64,000 bases of DNA, from assembly GCA_023512835.1 (NCBI GenBank), contig CM042091.1, forward strand, positions 21,283,506 to 21,347,505. Direction: 5' to 3'. Origin of the DNA: Taxillus chinensis. Its lineage: Eukaryota > Streptophyta > Magnoliopsida > Santalales > Loranthaceae. The notes under the pieces are model-generated. The model was not told the DNA's origin and did not search any database. It saw only the letters and a list, made by a program, of their open reading frames with translations. A program made the position numbers and the translations under genes. Shown here one piece after another: positions 23,894 to 34,013 of the stretch (position 1 is the stretch's first letter; the number at the start of each line of letters is the position of its first letter).

Positions 23894-25414
23894 TGATCCG
23901 TATAAATTGTGTCTATAGGTTTTACAGCAAGTGCACTAGTCAAGTAATAAAATGGAGTATTAGGACTCCGATTGTCGAACCCACAGGGAGGTACCTAATG
24001 CTGTTAAGCAGCAAGCACTACGCTATCAAGTTGATTTTATGTCTGGACAATTGATTTTTGTTGTGCAAATAGTTTGAATGAAAAGTGATTAAATCAGAAT
24101 GTTGGCAAGCTGTTGGTATAGAAATTTCAGTGATTAAGGATCTAGGGTCACAATGTTTACCACCCAATCAATTGTAATAGTCTGGTTATGGCTCTTGTTC
24201 TTGATTTATGTTCTAGTTCATGTTCATGTTGATTATCTCCTACCTATCTTACATTTGGTCCATGCTAAGATAGATTTAAGGCTTTTATCCCATTTGGTCC
24301 ATGTGAATAAAAGTGATCAAGGTAGATAAACAATCTAATAGTTGCAGACTTGGTCCATCATACAATATTAAATCTAATTCACTAGTGTTCCACCCTAGAC
24401 AAGGGCTAAGATTACCTAATTATGCATAAACTAGGCATTTCCATTCAAGCAAGTGAATTAAACAAGAATTGAATTTTATTTTATTGAACAACCATAACCA
24501 AACCGAATACAATTTATTAGGGGCTACATTGCTCCCCTAGACTAACAAAACTACTCCATAATCATGACAAAAGCAATAACAATTACAAGAAAGAACATGA
24601 TTACAGTACTAGGACAATAAAGGAAGATCCGAAGATGAACCAGGACTCCAGCCTCCAAAGACTCCGGCATCTGCTGCCCAAAATCACTCCTTGCCAAGGA
24701 CAATCCGATCTTTTAGCAATGGCTATAGCTCTTTTTCAGAACTCAGATCAGATTCTCCCACTCAAGATGATTTACAATGCCTCCAAAGCCCCCTATTTAT
24801 AGAATTTAGTGGGCCAAATTAGGGTTACAAAAGGTATGCCCTAATTATAAATGTGGTCGCAGCCAAAACGACGTCGTTTTGGTTAGTGACACTATTCAAC
24901 GTTCTAGGCTCAATAACACTCAAACTACACCAAATTTGACCCCAGTTCTTTAGAGGAAAATGATTAAAACAACAAAACACATCATTTGGAGCTCAAAAAT
25001 GCCTGCAGGTGAGAATGCACGTGAGAAGACCCTTTTCACGTGCAGCTCCAATTCGACTCAAATTTGCTCCAAAGCTTCCTCTTGATTTGTAGAAGGCATC
25101 CATGCAATAAACTGCTTGCACGTGAGAATGCACGTGAGAAAGCCTTTTCACGTGTAGCTTGATTTTGCCTTCATTTTGCTTCCATCTTCTTCCTATAGCT
25201 TCCTCTTGAGTGTATGGAGTGATCTAGCGAAGGTGTGTGGGAAAACGTTGCTCCAAAACCTGCCAAAAACACTCAAAAAGTACAATTATACACCAAACAG
25301 GGTCTTCCTAGGGATTAGAGCACATATGTGTAAAATAGCATGCAAATAGGTACAAATCATACTCTAAAACACCCTAAATAAGACCTAGGATAACGGCATA
25401 AATGCACGTTATCA
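23894..25414 (-). repeat. 5' LTR of element C
   Basis: It runs TGATCCGTATAAATTG to GCACGTTATCA on the + strand and matches 12083-13591. It carries hairpins at about 25005-25045 and 25118-25157, the second with an extra AATGCACGTGAG copy. Confidence 0.92.
24794..24882 (-). promoter_or_regulatory. Promoter of the C 5' LTR
   Basis: A perfect 20-base palindrome, CCAAAACGACGTCGTTTTGG (24863-24882), lies upstream of TATAAATA (24794-24801) on the - strand. This is the promoter expected to drive the genomic RNA of C. Confidence 0.65.
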
Positions 25415-25495
25415 CCGTTCTGCAAATGGGTAGCATGTGTTGGTTATTCCTTGCATGTTTCTTTTTGAACATGAAACGTCTTAAGGAGGAGAGGA
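25415..25495 (+). other. 3' tail and polypurine tract of element B
   Basis: B resumes after the TSD copy CCGTT (25415-25419). The tail ends AAGGAGGAGAGGA, the PPT, directly before the LTR TGTAATGACCC. The N tail at 60710-60790 aligns with it. Confidence 0.85.
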
Positions 25496-25677
25496 TGTAA
25501 TGACCCATGTTTTGGGATGTGGAGTTAGTCACAGTTTTGCTTTTTGGGGTGGCAATTGTTGGGTTTTAGGGAGTTTTATTTCCACATACATTGGCTTGAA
25601 CACTTTGTATGATGATGGGCAAACTTGAGGTAAGAAATGAGCCCAAGAGAGAACCTTTAGGGGGTGCACATGACAAT

Positions 25678-25808
25678 GCATGTGACAATGGCTTGTCACG
25701 GGCAGTGGTGTTTTTGCATGGGAGCCTTCCAGAAGTTATTCTAAGTTTTGTGGCAAAATCTTAGGGCATTTGGAGCTTGCACGTGACAATGGCCTTTGTC
25801 ACGTGCAA
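25678..25808. repeat. Two LTR hairpins in element B
   Basis: Hairpin 1 pairs GCATGTGACAA (25678-25688) with TTGTCACGGGC (25693-25703). Hairpin 2 pairs TTGCACGTGACAA (25777-25789) with its exact complement at 25796-25808. Hairpin 2 is preceded by GCATTTGGAGC and followed by CATGTTTTTGCAT, the same frame seen in N and F. Confidence 0.8.
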
Positions 25809-25930
25809 TCATGTTTTTGCATCATCTTCTTCGTTTTGTTATGCTGATCATCTTTTCCTTAAAGACCATGTTCGAATTGTGGGTATTTTGTCCTGTGTGG
25901 ATGCGGGAAGGTTGTGGCATGTTCCCTTTA

Positions 25931-26045
25931 TTAAAACTACGTCATTTTGATGGTGGGATTTCATTTATCAAAACTACGTTATTTTAACATTGGGTTTCAC
26001 TTATCAAAACTACGCCATTTTGATAAGTGAGGTGTTTATATAAGG
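25931..26045 (+). promoter_or_regulatory. LTR promoter of element B
   Basis: Three imperfect copies of CAAAACTACGTCATTTTGA lie at about 25931, 25966 and 26002. They precede TTTATATAAGGAGG (26035-26048), the likely TATA box. The leader then shows TTTAGGGTTT and a GA run, as in N. Confidence 0.65.
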
Positions 26046-26102
26046 AGGTGGAGGTCTCTTTGTTTTAGGTTTAGGGTTTCTTTCTGCCAGCTGCCGCAGC
26101 CG

Positions 26103-26106
<4 letters not shown>

Positions 26107-26155
<49 letters not shown>
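26107..26155. repeat. GA microsatellite in the B leader
   Basis: About 48 bases of nearly perfect (GA)n, downstream of the LTR TATA box. Confidence 0.95.
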
Positions 26156-26156
<1 letters not shown>

Positions 26157-26573
26157 TTTCTGATCGTTGCTGCTATGGTGATTCGCATGGGTGGACGGTG
26201 TCTAGCGTGAGAGCAAGAGCAAGGAGGAACCTTTTGAGGTGGGGTCCTGTCTCTTCTGGTACCCATTCCGGGGTTAGGCCCTGTGGTGGATGATTTGTAG
26301 AGTATGGTCGTTGTTGTTATAGTATATATATATATAAATCCATATAGGTGTGATCTCCTATATGGATGTTGGCCTTTAATGGCATATTTTGTTTGGTTTT
26401 GATGTTGCGTCCGGGGTATGGGAACTCTCGGGGTTCGTTGCGTAGTAGTGGGCCTTAGAGGCGGTTGGGAATGTCAGTGTTGTTTGTTAGGCTTCGTTCC
26501 GTTGTAGGTTTACGTGGGGAAACCTTGAGGTTTCTGAGGGGACAATTTACTTGATATAATGATTGTTGATCGA

Positions 26574-26757
26574 GATGCATGCTATGTGTTTGATTATATG
26601 CCTGTGTGGCTGTGATGCATGTTATGTGTTTGATTATATGCCTGTGTCGCTGTGATGCATGCTATGTGTTTGCTTATATGCCTGCGTGGCTGTGATGCAT
26701 GCTATGTGTTTGATTATATGCCTGTGTAGCTGTGATATATGTTATGTGTTTGATTGT
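26574..26757. repeat. 40-base tandem repeat in the B LTR
   Basis: The unit starting GATGCATGCTATGTGTTTG recurs at 26574, 26614, 26654, 26694 and (partial) 26734, exactly 40 bases apart. Confidence 0.9.
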
Positions 26758-26786
26758 GTGGTGAGATTGGAACCCAGGTGGTGTGG

Positions 26787-26894
26787 GAAGCCCGTGGATG
26801 GTTATGGAGCCCGGTGGGCGTGGAAGCCCGTGGATGGTTATGGAGCCCGGTGGCTATGGAAGCCCATGGCTGGTTATGGAGCCTGTGTGGGCGT
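26787..26894. repeat. 36-base tandem repeat in the B LTR
   Basis: Three copies of a unit starting GAAGCCCGTGGATGG lie at 26787, 26823 and 26859, exactly 36 bases apart. Confidence 0.9.
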
Positions 26895-27417
26895 GGCAAT
26901 GGTTGTACTGTTGATGGGGCTTGTTTGTGTATAAATGTTAATTATGGCCTGTCTGTATAGTATTCCCACGACATTACACTCGTGCACGTCAACATGTAGA
27001 TGTTAGGAGCATGGGATGGGTTGGGGAGATATGATCCCTACTGAGTTGTGGTTGCTCACCCCTCCCATTGTGTTTTGCTTACTTTTCAGGAACCTACAGG
27101 CGTTAGGAGGGAACACCAAGGTGGAGGACGGTTCCGCTTTGCCTTGTTTAATATTATTTTGTGTTGTTAATTTTTGTGGGACCTTTGTAACCCCAGTGGG
27201 GATATATTATAAGGGAAAATTAAATTGTAATAAAGGCACGTTTGGTTTGTAACATTTATTGTGGTTTGAAAATTAATAATATGATTTTGTTTTTGTGAAT
27301 ATTTATTGTGGATGTGTGTAAAGTCCTGTGTGGAAGTAATCCCAACCCCTTGTCCACCGGGTGGGTAAAGGGGAGTCACGAACTGGTTTTCTCGGGTTGG
27401 AAATCAGGGGCGTGACA

Positions 27418-27530
27418 GACAGTTTTACTTGTACTAACTTCGACTCTTCGACCCTACGACCCTTCGGATCTCCGAGTCTCAAGACTTAGAATGTATCTTG
27501 GCAGCTTCATCAAATCCTATATATCCAACA
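27418..27530 (-). repeat. Start of the 3' LTR of element E
   Basis: On the - strand it begins TGTTGGATATATAGG directly after the PPT. It contains a run of TTCGAC/TACGAC words (27436-27465). The B insertion cuts it at 27417. Confidence 0.72.
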
Positions 27531-27940
27531 ATCTCCCCCTATTTAATGTAAGCTGACAATTGGTGAAAAACATGAAGTCTGAGACTATGATTCTTCTTTT
27601 GGTCATTTTTAAGTTAACAGAAAATATCTTTACGTATGAAAAATTTGGAGGAGATCAAAATTAAGAAAATGCACACTCCTCTCCCCCGTAGGCATGAATC
27701 TCTTCATTAGCTACCTTCTATCGAAGGTAACTCCCCCTAACTCCCCCTACGACCTTGCTCCCACTGAGAGATACTTTCCCTTTTTGGGGTGAGGAACAAG
27801 CACCAGAACACATGAAAGCAACACAAGATAGTATAGGACAACAGGCAGCAGAGCAAAGATATAAACAAAAAGTAACTAAGATAAAATAAGTACACAAAAA
27901 TGGGAAAGGACATTGTATAATTAAACAGAGTACAAGACAG
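27531..27940 (-). other. 3' untranslated part of element E with several PPT-like tracts
   Basis: AGGGGGAGAT touches the LTR (27531-27540). Further tracts, AGGGGGAGTTAGGGGGAGTT (27729-27748) and CTACGGGGGAGAGGAGTG (27676-27693), lie upstream on the - strand. The part from 27750 to 27940 shows no feature. Confidence 0.7.
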
Positions 27941-28878
27941 TTACGGTGTAAAGTCTGAATATTTTACACTTTGCGAAAATAAAAAGACAGTGGCTTGCTT
28001 GCGCAGGAGTTGAGCAGGAGTCAGATGTAACGAGGCAGCTCGACTGCTCACACGATCGAATTCGGGCACGAGGGCAGGAAAGCCAGATGTGGTCAGGATG
28101 CGAATATAGTGGCATACGAAGAAACCGCAGCTGTGAGCATCATCATGAGCATGAAGACCTTGCTTGACTCGAGTAATCTCCATCGGTTTTGAAAGAGGAT
28201 AGCCACCACATCCATGTTGATATCCCTGCATGACACGTGTGAGGGTGCAATTGAACTCACGAAGTTGTTCCCGCCTATGGAGTAGTAGAGTAGAGGGCTT
28301 GGAGTCAAAGATGATCCGTTGGTTGATGAAGTCGATGTCGAGAAGAAACCAGTGCGGGGATGATGATAGGAAAGGGATGAGCACATGGTCGACTTCTTTC
28401 CATGGACGTAAGGAGTTCTGATATCTGCGACCCTAAATAATCTCGATCATTGAGGCATCATCAATGAGATGTGCCTGCATAATAGGCAGACATAGCTCCA
28501 TACGGGTATCTTGGCGAACAGTGAGAGGAAGCTTCGCCAGATAGGACTTCTGGGCAAAGATGAACTGTGTTATCTCAACATTATCCATTTCTTCACCGTC
28601 ATGTAGTAAACGACATAGCTCGGGCCCAGTGAAGAATGCTTTGTAGCCACAAGTTCGCACAGTGGTGTCCCTAGCAACATAGCTATTGAAAGCAGCAAGT
28701 TCAGCTGGGCTAGCTCTGGTAGTAACCGTAGTGGGACCATCAATTTAGTGGTGGAGGTAGTGGCTGGTTTGGTAGGTGAAGCTAGCATGGAGGTCTCAGC
28801 CAGAGTTGGATGGGTCGTTGAGGGGCCAGGCTGGGTGGAGGATGAGGTTTGGCCAGGAGCAGCAGGATGCTTCTTCAT
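27941..28878 (-). pseudogene. Element E ORF3, C-terminal Ulp1-like (C48) domain
   Basis: The segment reads YLAKLPLTVRQDTRM, then after one in-frame TAG (28433-28435) the protease core: LRPWKEVDHVLIPFLSSS, PHWFLLDIDF with the catalytic His (about 28354), IIFDSK with the Asp (about 28306), and HDDAHSCGFFVCHYI with the Cys (about 28129). The WxxVDxVLIP and HWxLLxID patterns are those of Ulp1/C48 peptidases. The oxyanion-hole Gln, usually six residues before Cys, is His here. The part upstream is Ser/Thr/Pro-rich. Except for the stop the domain is continuous. Substrate unknown. Confidence 0.7.
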
Positions 28879-30970
28879 GCGTGATCCAATGGGCGCATCA
28901 TCATCATCAGAGTCTGTGGGTACAATACCTCTGTGTGCACGCTTTCGCCCACGGGCATAAATAACTTCCTGTGGCGGTTGTGGAGGAGGAGGAGGAGAGG
29001 GTTGACGTGGAGGAGCATGAGTTTCGATGGGGCCCGGGGAGCAGGTTCGTTAATGGGAACTGGCTCAGGTCTGCCCTCAGATGTCTTTTGAGGTGGCTTC
29101 ATGGTGAGAGTGATCTCTCCATGATCTAGTCAGCTGCAAGCATCAAAAATAGGACCCATAGTTTGAAGAAATCCCTCATGTTGATTCTTGTACGCCTCCT
29201 TTATGTCTTCACTGTGGTTCTCAAGGCGTTTAAATCCATCAGTGCTTACTCTAATGAGGGATTCTAGCTCACTATTGACCTTTTCTAACTCAAAGTCAGA
29301 GAGTTCAACCTCAGTCTGGAGCTTCTCCATTCCCTCCTCCACTACAGAAAATCGCCCTCGACTGCTTGAATGGTAGGTGTGAAATTTAACAGTCCAGAAG
29401 TGGTCAGCTTTTCCAATACCTTGCCAGCAATGCGATCCACTTCCTCAGCAGTTAGAGAGCACGAGTGAGAAGTAGAAGCTAATGGAATGGATGATGGGAT
29501 GTGGAAGGTTAAGTCCTCACTCCTCCGAGTGACCACTTGATGAGTCTCCGATTCGAGTGGAGTGGCCATCTCAGGTACCTCTACACGTTCAGGAGCATGT
29601 GGTACTTCCTCTGCATCGAGTCACTTTTTGCTTCAACGAGTAGGTGCCTCCTCTTCTTCCTCAGCATTCACACTCATCTCCGCATCATGGGGAGTTGATG
29701 TGCTAGGTGCTTCACCCATGATAGGAGATGGGGCAACCATCGAAACTGCTTCCATAGGGTCTCTCCTCACAAGACTCTGTTCCACCAACTAGCTAATCAG
29801 ATGGTCTCTGTCCACCATCTGCTTTCCGAAGGTTATCCAAGCCTTCCTCAATTCAGCGGGGGACATATGAGCTTTGGCATACTCAACATAAAAGTCTTCT
29901 AGCTCAGACTCCCCAAGAGAGCTTAACGATGCAGGTGTTGTACCCCTAACCTCTGGGGGTTTCTGTCTTGGTGACTACACCCCAGCTGCAGGTCTCTCTT
30001 CTGCTGCAATATCACTTGGGCACCTCAACGGATGGGCCTCCTCTGGGTGTAGAATCGGTGGGGAGATGAGTTCGGCAATGTTCTCCACCACTTCCGGCTA
30101 TATGCGTTGTGGCTGCGACGACGGAGGAACCCCTAGAAGTTTGTGGGACAGGACCCGGTGGTCGAGGAATGTGGGCTGGGGCCCTTACGGAACTGGTTGT
30201 GTCCTCTGCAAGACTTCTTGTGCTTGACTCAGGTCTCTTCATCGACTTGATTTCTAGCCGACCATCCTCGTATATGCTCTTAAATATATATTTGGTCGGC
30301 AGGGCACCGCGGGTCGATGGTTGAAGATATCAGGATGAAGGAACCTTAGGACTTTGGTCAGAAGAAGTTTGAAGTGCCCCTTCTTTGCCTTGATCATGTT
30401 GTGTATCTGAGCTCCCCACTCTATCCTTTTTCTTTGCAGTACACTACGCATGATCTTCATCTGCTCATGGCTTGCAGAGTCATGAACAGTCTTCTTGCAC
30501 ATTAGGCACTGTCCGGTGACTATGAGAGTCGCCAGTACCTGACTGGAGAACCCAATCTTCAGGGCTCCCCGTCCTTGCTTTCTAGGGTTGGAATACCCCA
30601 GAAAAGACTTGCAGTCATCTCTAGAAAGACTAGGGTGGGGTTAGAAGTTACCTGAAGGGAGCTGGAAAACCTCTCGTAAAGTTTCGGCTAATATCCGAAG
30701 TTCCACTCCGTGAGCGGTACCTACCAGGTCATGCCCAGAAATAGAGAGTGTCTCGTGGAATTCCAAGAGATCTTCCACCAGAATTTCATGCATCCCAGCA
30801 CAAACAGATGCAATGCCAGTTTCATCGAGGCAATTTCTGAATTCGCCCAGCCAGGAGTCTTTAGCGTCGCTGATGGCTTCCCAATCGATGATGAACCTCG
30901 GGACGATGTTGTTTAGTTCATCACCGATGGCTTCCCAATTTATGATGAACCTCGGGATGATGAACCTCAT
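28879..30970 (-). pseudogene. Element E ORF3, N-terminal and coiled-coil parts
   Basis: The start is a true ATG at 30970, about 150 bases below a TATA box. The first 109 codons include EFHETLSISGHDLVGT and ILAETLREVFQLPSG, resembling the LRDYFDLP region of element C ORF3. After a stop, HEQMKIMRSVLQRKRIEWG and RFLHPDIFNH continue in pieces. Around 29342-29130 an acidic heptad-rich stretch (MEEGMEKLQTEVELSDFELE...) suggests a coiled coil. The rest is low-complexity Ser/Pro/Thr. Many frameshifts are present. This sits in the envelope-like position of Sireviruses, but I see no membrane anchor. Confidence 0.6.
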
Positions 30971-31000
30971 AGAGAGAGATTGTAATGTTCGAAAGTGGTC

Positions 31001-31127
31001 AAAGGAGAGAGATAGAGAGAGAGGGGACGAGGATCGAAGAGAGAGAGAGGGAACGATTAGGGTTAGGGTTCGAGTGTGAAAACGAAGAACGTACCTTTGG
31101 GCTCCGTCTCTATCAGTGACTTATATA
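31001..31127 (-). promoter_or_regulatory. Internal promoter and leader of element E ORF3
   Basis: On the - strand a TATA box (TATATAA, 31121-31127) is followed by a telo-box-like AACCCTAACCCTAATC (about 31055-31070), then a CT-rich leader (31000-31050), and the ATG at 30970. This layout is like that of many plant protein genes with telo-boxes near the transcription start. Confidence 0.6.
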
Positions 31128-32776
31128 TGAGGTGGGAAGTGTATCGTAGAAGTCATATACTTTGTCGGTTCATCTTCAGGGTCCACGTCCTTTTCTCTGA
31201 CCCATCTCTTTATCTTTCGGATCCACCCGTTGGAGTACTCAAGCAACGAGTGCACGTCACCCCTTGTGTTGGTGTATTTTGAATTTTAAGTGCACAGTAG
31301 CGTGTTGACATGTCTTCGACGCTTGAGCAATGAGGGAGCCAAATCCGTTAAACTTCGACCCTCAGGACTACGACCCTACGAAGCTACGTAAAGAGTTTCC
31401 GAGCTTCAAGGCTACGAAGAAGTAGTCTTCAAGGCAGCAGTTCTCTGATGCTATGTGCTTCGTGATCGACTACGGATTCAGTGACAGTGGTGGATTTCTC
31501 TAGACTTTTTCAACACTTAACAACACGAATGTGACGTATATGATATCTCATGCATGATGAATAGTGCTATAAATAGAATTATGAGTGCATGCTCAGAGCT
31601 TGAATTCTTTCAACCGTAATACCTAGTTTACATGTACGACTATTGTTTTATGACCATTTACCTTTCCATTAACCTTAGAAATGACTAAGTGCTTCATTAT
31701 CTAATTCTTTATGCAGGAAATTGATCACAATGTTAACATAGCATCTAGTAAACCATAGTCAGTTCATTTCAACAACCCAGTCATGAATTCGATAGTCGGC
31801 TCACATATAAGCAAAACTCACTCAGTGAAGGCCTCACCCTCTCACTCTCGGATCAGCATGCGAGTATAATTTAGGAACTAGGATTACACTGTTTGGTATA
31901 CTTATGGTCAACCGAATCTTACCACAAACCCTGATCCAACAATGATTTTTAGTTCAACATAGATGATGAGAGACAGGATGGCCCTATTGAGAATTAGAAC
32001 GCACACTCTATCAAAGTCTAATTTACAACACAGTACATGCATAGAGTTTGGAGGTTGATCATTCATATTCTCTGTGTGAGTTGTCCCTTTTCTTTTGTAG
32101 AGCACAAATTTTCAGGGCTTATTCATGAACTTTTTCACTTGGACAGAGCTCAACACAATTTCTTTTGGGTATCAGATGATCATACAGTTTGAACTCCAAT
32201 TATTACTCTAAAAGAGACACATTTGAGGGTAATAGTGAGGACTCCCGCTTAGATAGGCAATCTATCTTCTATTCTCATTTTGTCTTTTTCACCTTGCCTT
32301 TTTCTAGTGAAAGGTATTGGCTCTTTTTGAGTAATAGGCTTTTTATGATTCTCAAATACTACAGTCTCAATCATCCTTAGAGCATTAAATCATTGAGGAT
32401 CCTTTCCGTGCAAGCCAACAAGTACCATGAGATACTACGGTTCTGCTAGTTAATAAATGCAATGCCACACAGGTGATATTTACTCAGAAGAAAAACAACA
32501 TATAATGGGAATATCATTCAGTAATTATGAAGGGAATTTCACTCATTTTACTCAAGATTTGCTGAATCATGACAGGTTGCACAAAAGACTTATACCGGGT
32601 TCAAAGGTAGCAAGTTTCATCCATGTGATTTCTCAATTACCCATAGTAGAAATGTATGAATCACACTTAGGCACTGCTAATTTTTCATGGAGAGATAACC
32701 AGTTATTAACATTGTCATACTTATGTTCATGCACAGGTTCTTAGTTTGAAATGAAACACAGGACATGCAATAAGAA
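31128..32776 (-). other. Non-coding stretch between pol and ORF3 of element E
   Basis: No coding signal. About 31340-31430 contains CTACGA/TTCGAC words like those of the E LTR. ACGT cores (CCACGTCC 31183, GCACGTCACC 31252) lie upstream of the TATA box. The stretch 31500-32776 is A/T-rich with no recognised feature. Confidence 0.55.
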
Positions 32777-33408
32777 TTATGAAGTTAAATCTAGCATGCC
32801 GAGTTTTGTCAGAAGTTCATTGAACCTCGCTTCGTGCAGTGGTTTGGTAAATATGTTGGCAAGTTTGTCATCAGTGGATATATACTCAAGGGAAATGTCC
32901 TTCAGCACGTGGTCACGTATGAAGTGATGTCTGACCTCGATGTGCTTGGTTTTGGGATGCATGACAGGATTGTTGGAAATTATAATGGTGCTTGTGTTGT
33001 CACAGTATAATGGCACAGCCTTCAGGTTAAATCCATAGTCTGAAAGTTGACTGGCCATCCAAAGCAACTGAGCACAACAACTTCTTGCAGTAATATATTC
33101 AGCTTCAGCCGTTAAAGTTGAAACTAAATTCTGTTTCTTGCTGAACCATGATACAAGTCAATTGCCAAGTAGTTGGCATGTTCCACTTGTGCTCTTCCTA
33201 TTAATCCTGCAACCAGCAAATTCTGCATCTGAAAATCCTCTCAGTTTGAAATTAGACTCCTTTGGGTACCAAAGTCCCAAATTTTTAGTTCCCTTGAGAT
33301 ACCGCATAATCCTCTTGACATGATACAGGTGAGACTCCTTGGGATATGCTTGATATTTTGCACAGATACATGTTACGAACATTATATCAGGTCTGCTTGC
33401 TGTGAGAT
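32777..33408 (-). pseudogene. Element E Copia RNase H (3' end of pol)
   Basis: RNase H of a Ty1/Copia polyprotein. Motifs are LTASRPDIMFV, HLYHVKRIMRYLKGTKNLG, LRGFSDAEFAGCRINRKSTSGTC, then after a break VPLYCDNTSTIIISNNPVMH, KTKHIEVRHHFIRD and DDKLANIFTKPL. The GFSDAEFAGCxxxRKSTSG block and the TKHIEVRHHFIRD block are diagnostic of Copia, and YPKESNF fits the Sirevirus branch. The two segments are separated by a stop or frameshift near 33080-33155. The part 5' of LTASRPD (RT, integrase, gag) is absent, because F starts at 33409. Confidence 0.87.
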
Positions 33409-33532
33409 TGATAACGTGCATTTATGTTATTATCCTTGTACATATTTTAGACAGTAAAGAGCGTGTTTTAAGCCTAATTTGCTCCATTAATGCATAGATA
33501 ATTGCTCTAACACCTAGGAAGAGACTGTTTGC

Positions 33533-33570
<38 letters not shown>

Positions 33571-34013
33571 TTCGGAGCTGTTTTGGCAGGTTTTTAGGTA
33601 TTTTATTCTCAAACAAATTAGCCAAATCAGTTTATGGACCAAAAAGGGAGCTTTTGGCAAAAGAGGGCAGCCTGGGGAGGCAAAATGGCATGTGCACGTG
33701 ACAATGGCCATTGTCATGGGCAGGATGATATTCAAGCCCTGCCTTTTATATGATGATAAAAAGCTTAGGGCAAAATTTCAAGGCATTTAGAGCTGCCCGT
33801 GATATCACCATATCACGGGCATTGTCACGGGCATGGATATTTCTGCATAGTTCAGTGTGTTTTGTCATTCTGATCATTTTTCCCTTCTAGAGTTTAGCCT
33901 AATTTTGCTTGGTTTGAGCTGTATTTGGATTTTAAGTTGAATTTTGGTTCACTAAGCAAAGCTGCGTAGTTTTGATTAAGAGGTGACAACTGTGGTTTAG
34001 GTCAACTCCTTAG
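33409..34013 (+). repeat. Element F: LTR fragment of an unclassified retrotransposon
   Basis: It starts TGATAACGTGCATTTATG, nearly the same as the start of the element C LTR in element orientation, and interrupts E inside RNase H. Two hairpins are present, 33694-33721 and 33795-33820 (GCCCGTGATAT/ATATCACGGGC, exact), framed by GCATTTAGAGCTG and GGATATTTCTGCAT. A single TGCGTAGTTTTGAT half-motif follows at about 33961. G cuts it at 34014, and the rest is not found in the window. Confidence 0.6.
33533..33571. repeat. (AT)n(GT)n microsatellite
   Basis: About 22 bases of AT followed by about 17 of GT, inside F. Confidence 0.95.

Larger units (their letters stand above)
12083..25414 (-). mobile_element. 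Element C: complete Athila-type Ty3/Gypsy retrotransposon with a third ORF
   Basis: C is 13,332 bases, bounded by two closely similar LTRs (1509 and 1521 bases; TGA...TCA) and the TSD CCGTT. On the - strand the order is 5' LTR, tRNA-Asp-like primer site, gag, protease, RT-RNase H-integrase, a hairpin array with a TATA box, a third ORF, a long 3' UTR, PPT and 3' LTR. The protease signature CDLGASINLMP and the RT signature FMDDFSVFG mark the Athila lineage. Few differences separate the LTRs, so the insertion is fairly recent. Frameshifts and stops in pol, gag and ORF3 make this copy defective as read. Confidence 0.92.
1..27417 (+). mobile_element. Element B: Del/Tekay-like Ty3/Gypsy retrotransposon, interrupted twice
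   Basis: B is a chromovirus-type element on the + strand. Its pieces are the last 121 bases of the 5' LTR, a primer-binding site, internal coding remnants at 7859-12082, a short tail at 25415-25495 and a complete 3' LTR at 25496-27417. The two ends match each other (1-121 against about 27295-27417). A sits in it just after the primer site, and C sits in its 3' untranslated part with a clean TSD. The N-terminal half of gag was lost at the A junction. B itself lies inside the LTR of E; its left TSD is outside the window. Confidence 0.85.
25496..27417 (+). repeat. 3' LTR of element B
   Basis: It runs from TGTAATGACCCATG to GGGGCGTGACA, 1922 bases. In order it carries two hairpins, three ACGT repeats, a TATA box, a long GA run, 40-base and 36-base tandem repeats and the conserved R/U5-like end. 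It is followed directly by LTR sequence of E, giving a right TSD of probably GACAG (27418-27422). Confidence 0.88.
27418..33408 (-). mobile_element. Element E: Sirevirus-like Ty1/Copia retrotransposon, truncated
   Basis: E reads on the - strand: the end of RNase H (33408-32777), a 1.6 kb non-coding stretch, a third ORF with its own TATA box (30970-27941), repeated polypurine tracts, and the start of the 3' LTR (27530 leftwards). Multiple PPTs near the 3' LTR and an ORF after pol are hallmarks of the Sirevirus lineage. F cuts it on the right, and B inserted in its LTR on the left. Confidence 0.8.

Noticed and set aside
12083..25414. Interpretation of C ORF3 as an envelope glycoprotein
   Set aside because: No signal peptide or transmembrane stretch was seen, and the C terminus is C48-like.
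26659..26960. Open frames of 68-91 codons
   Set aside because: They arise from the 40- and 36-base tandem repeats, whose lengths keep frames open by chance.
31054..31070. Interstitial telomeric repeat
   Set aside because: Only two AACCCTA units. This is better read as a telo-box in a promoter leader.
27941..31127. A host SUMO-protease gene with its own promoter
   Set aside because: The stretch sits in the third-ORF position of a Copia element, in pol orientation and beside its PPTs, and it is broken by stops. A captured gene cannot be excluded, but a resident host gene is unlikely.
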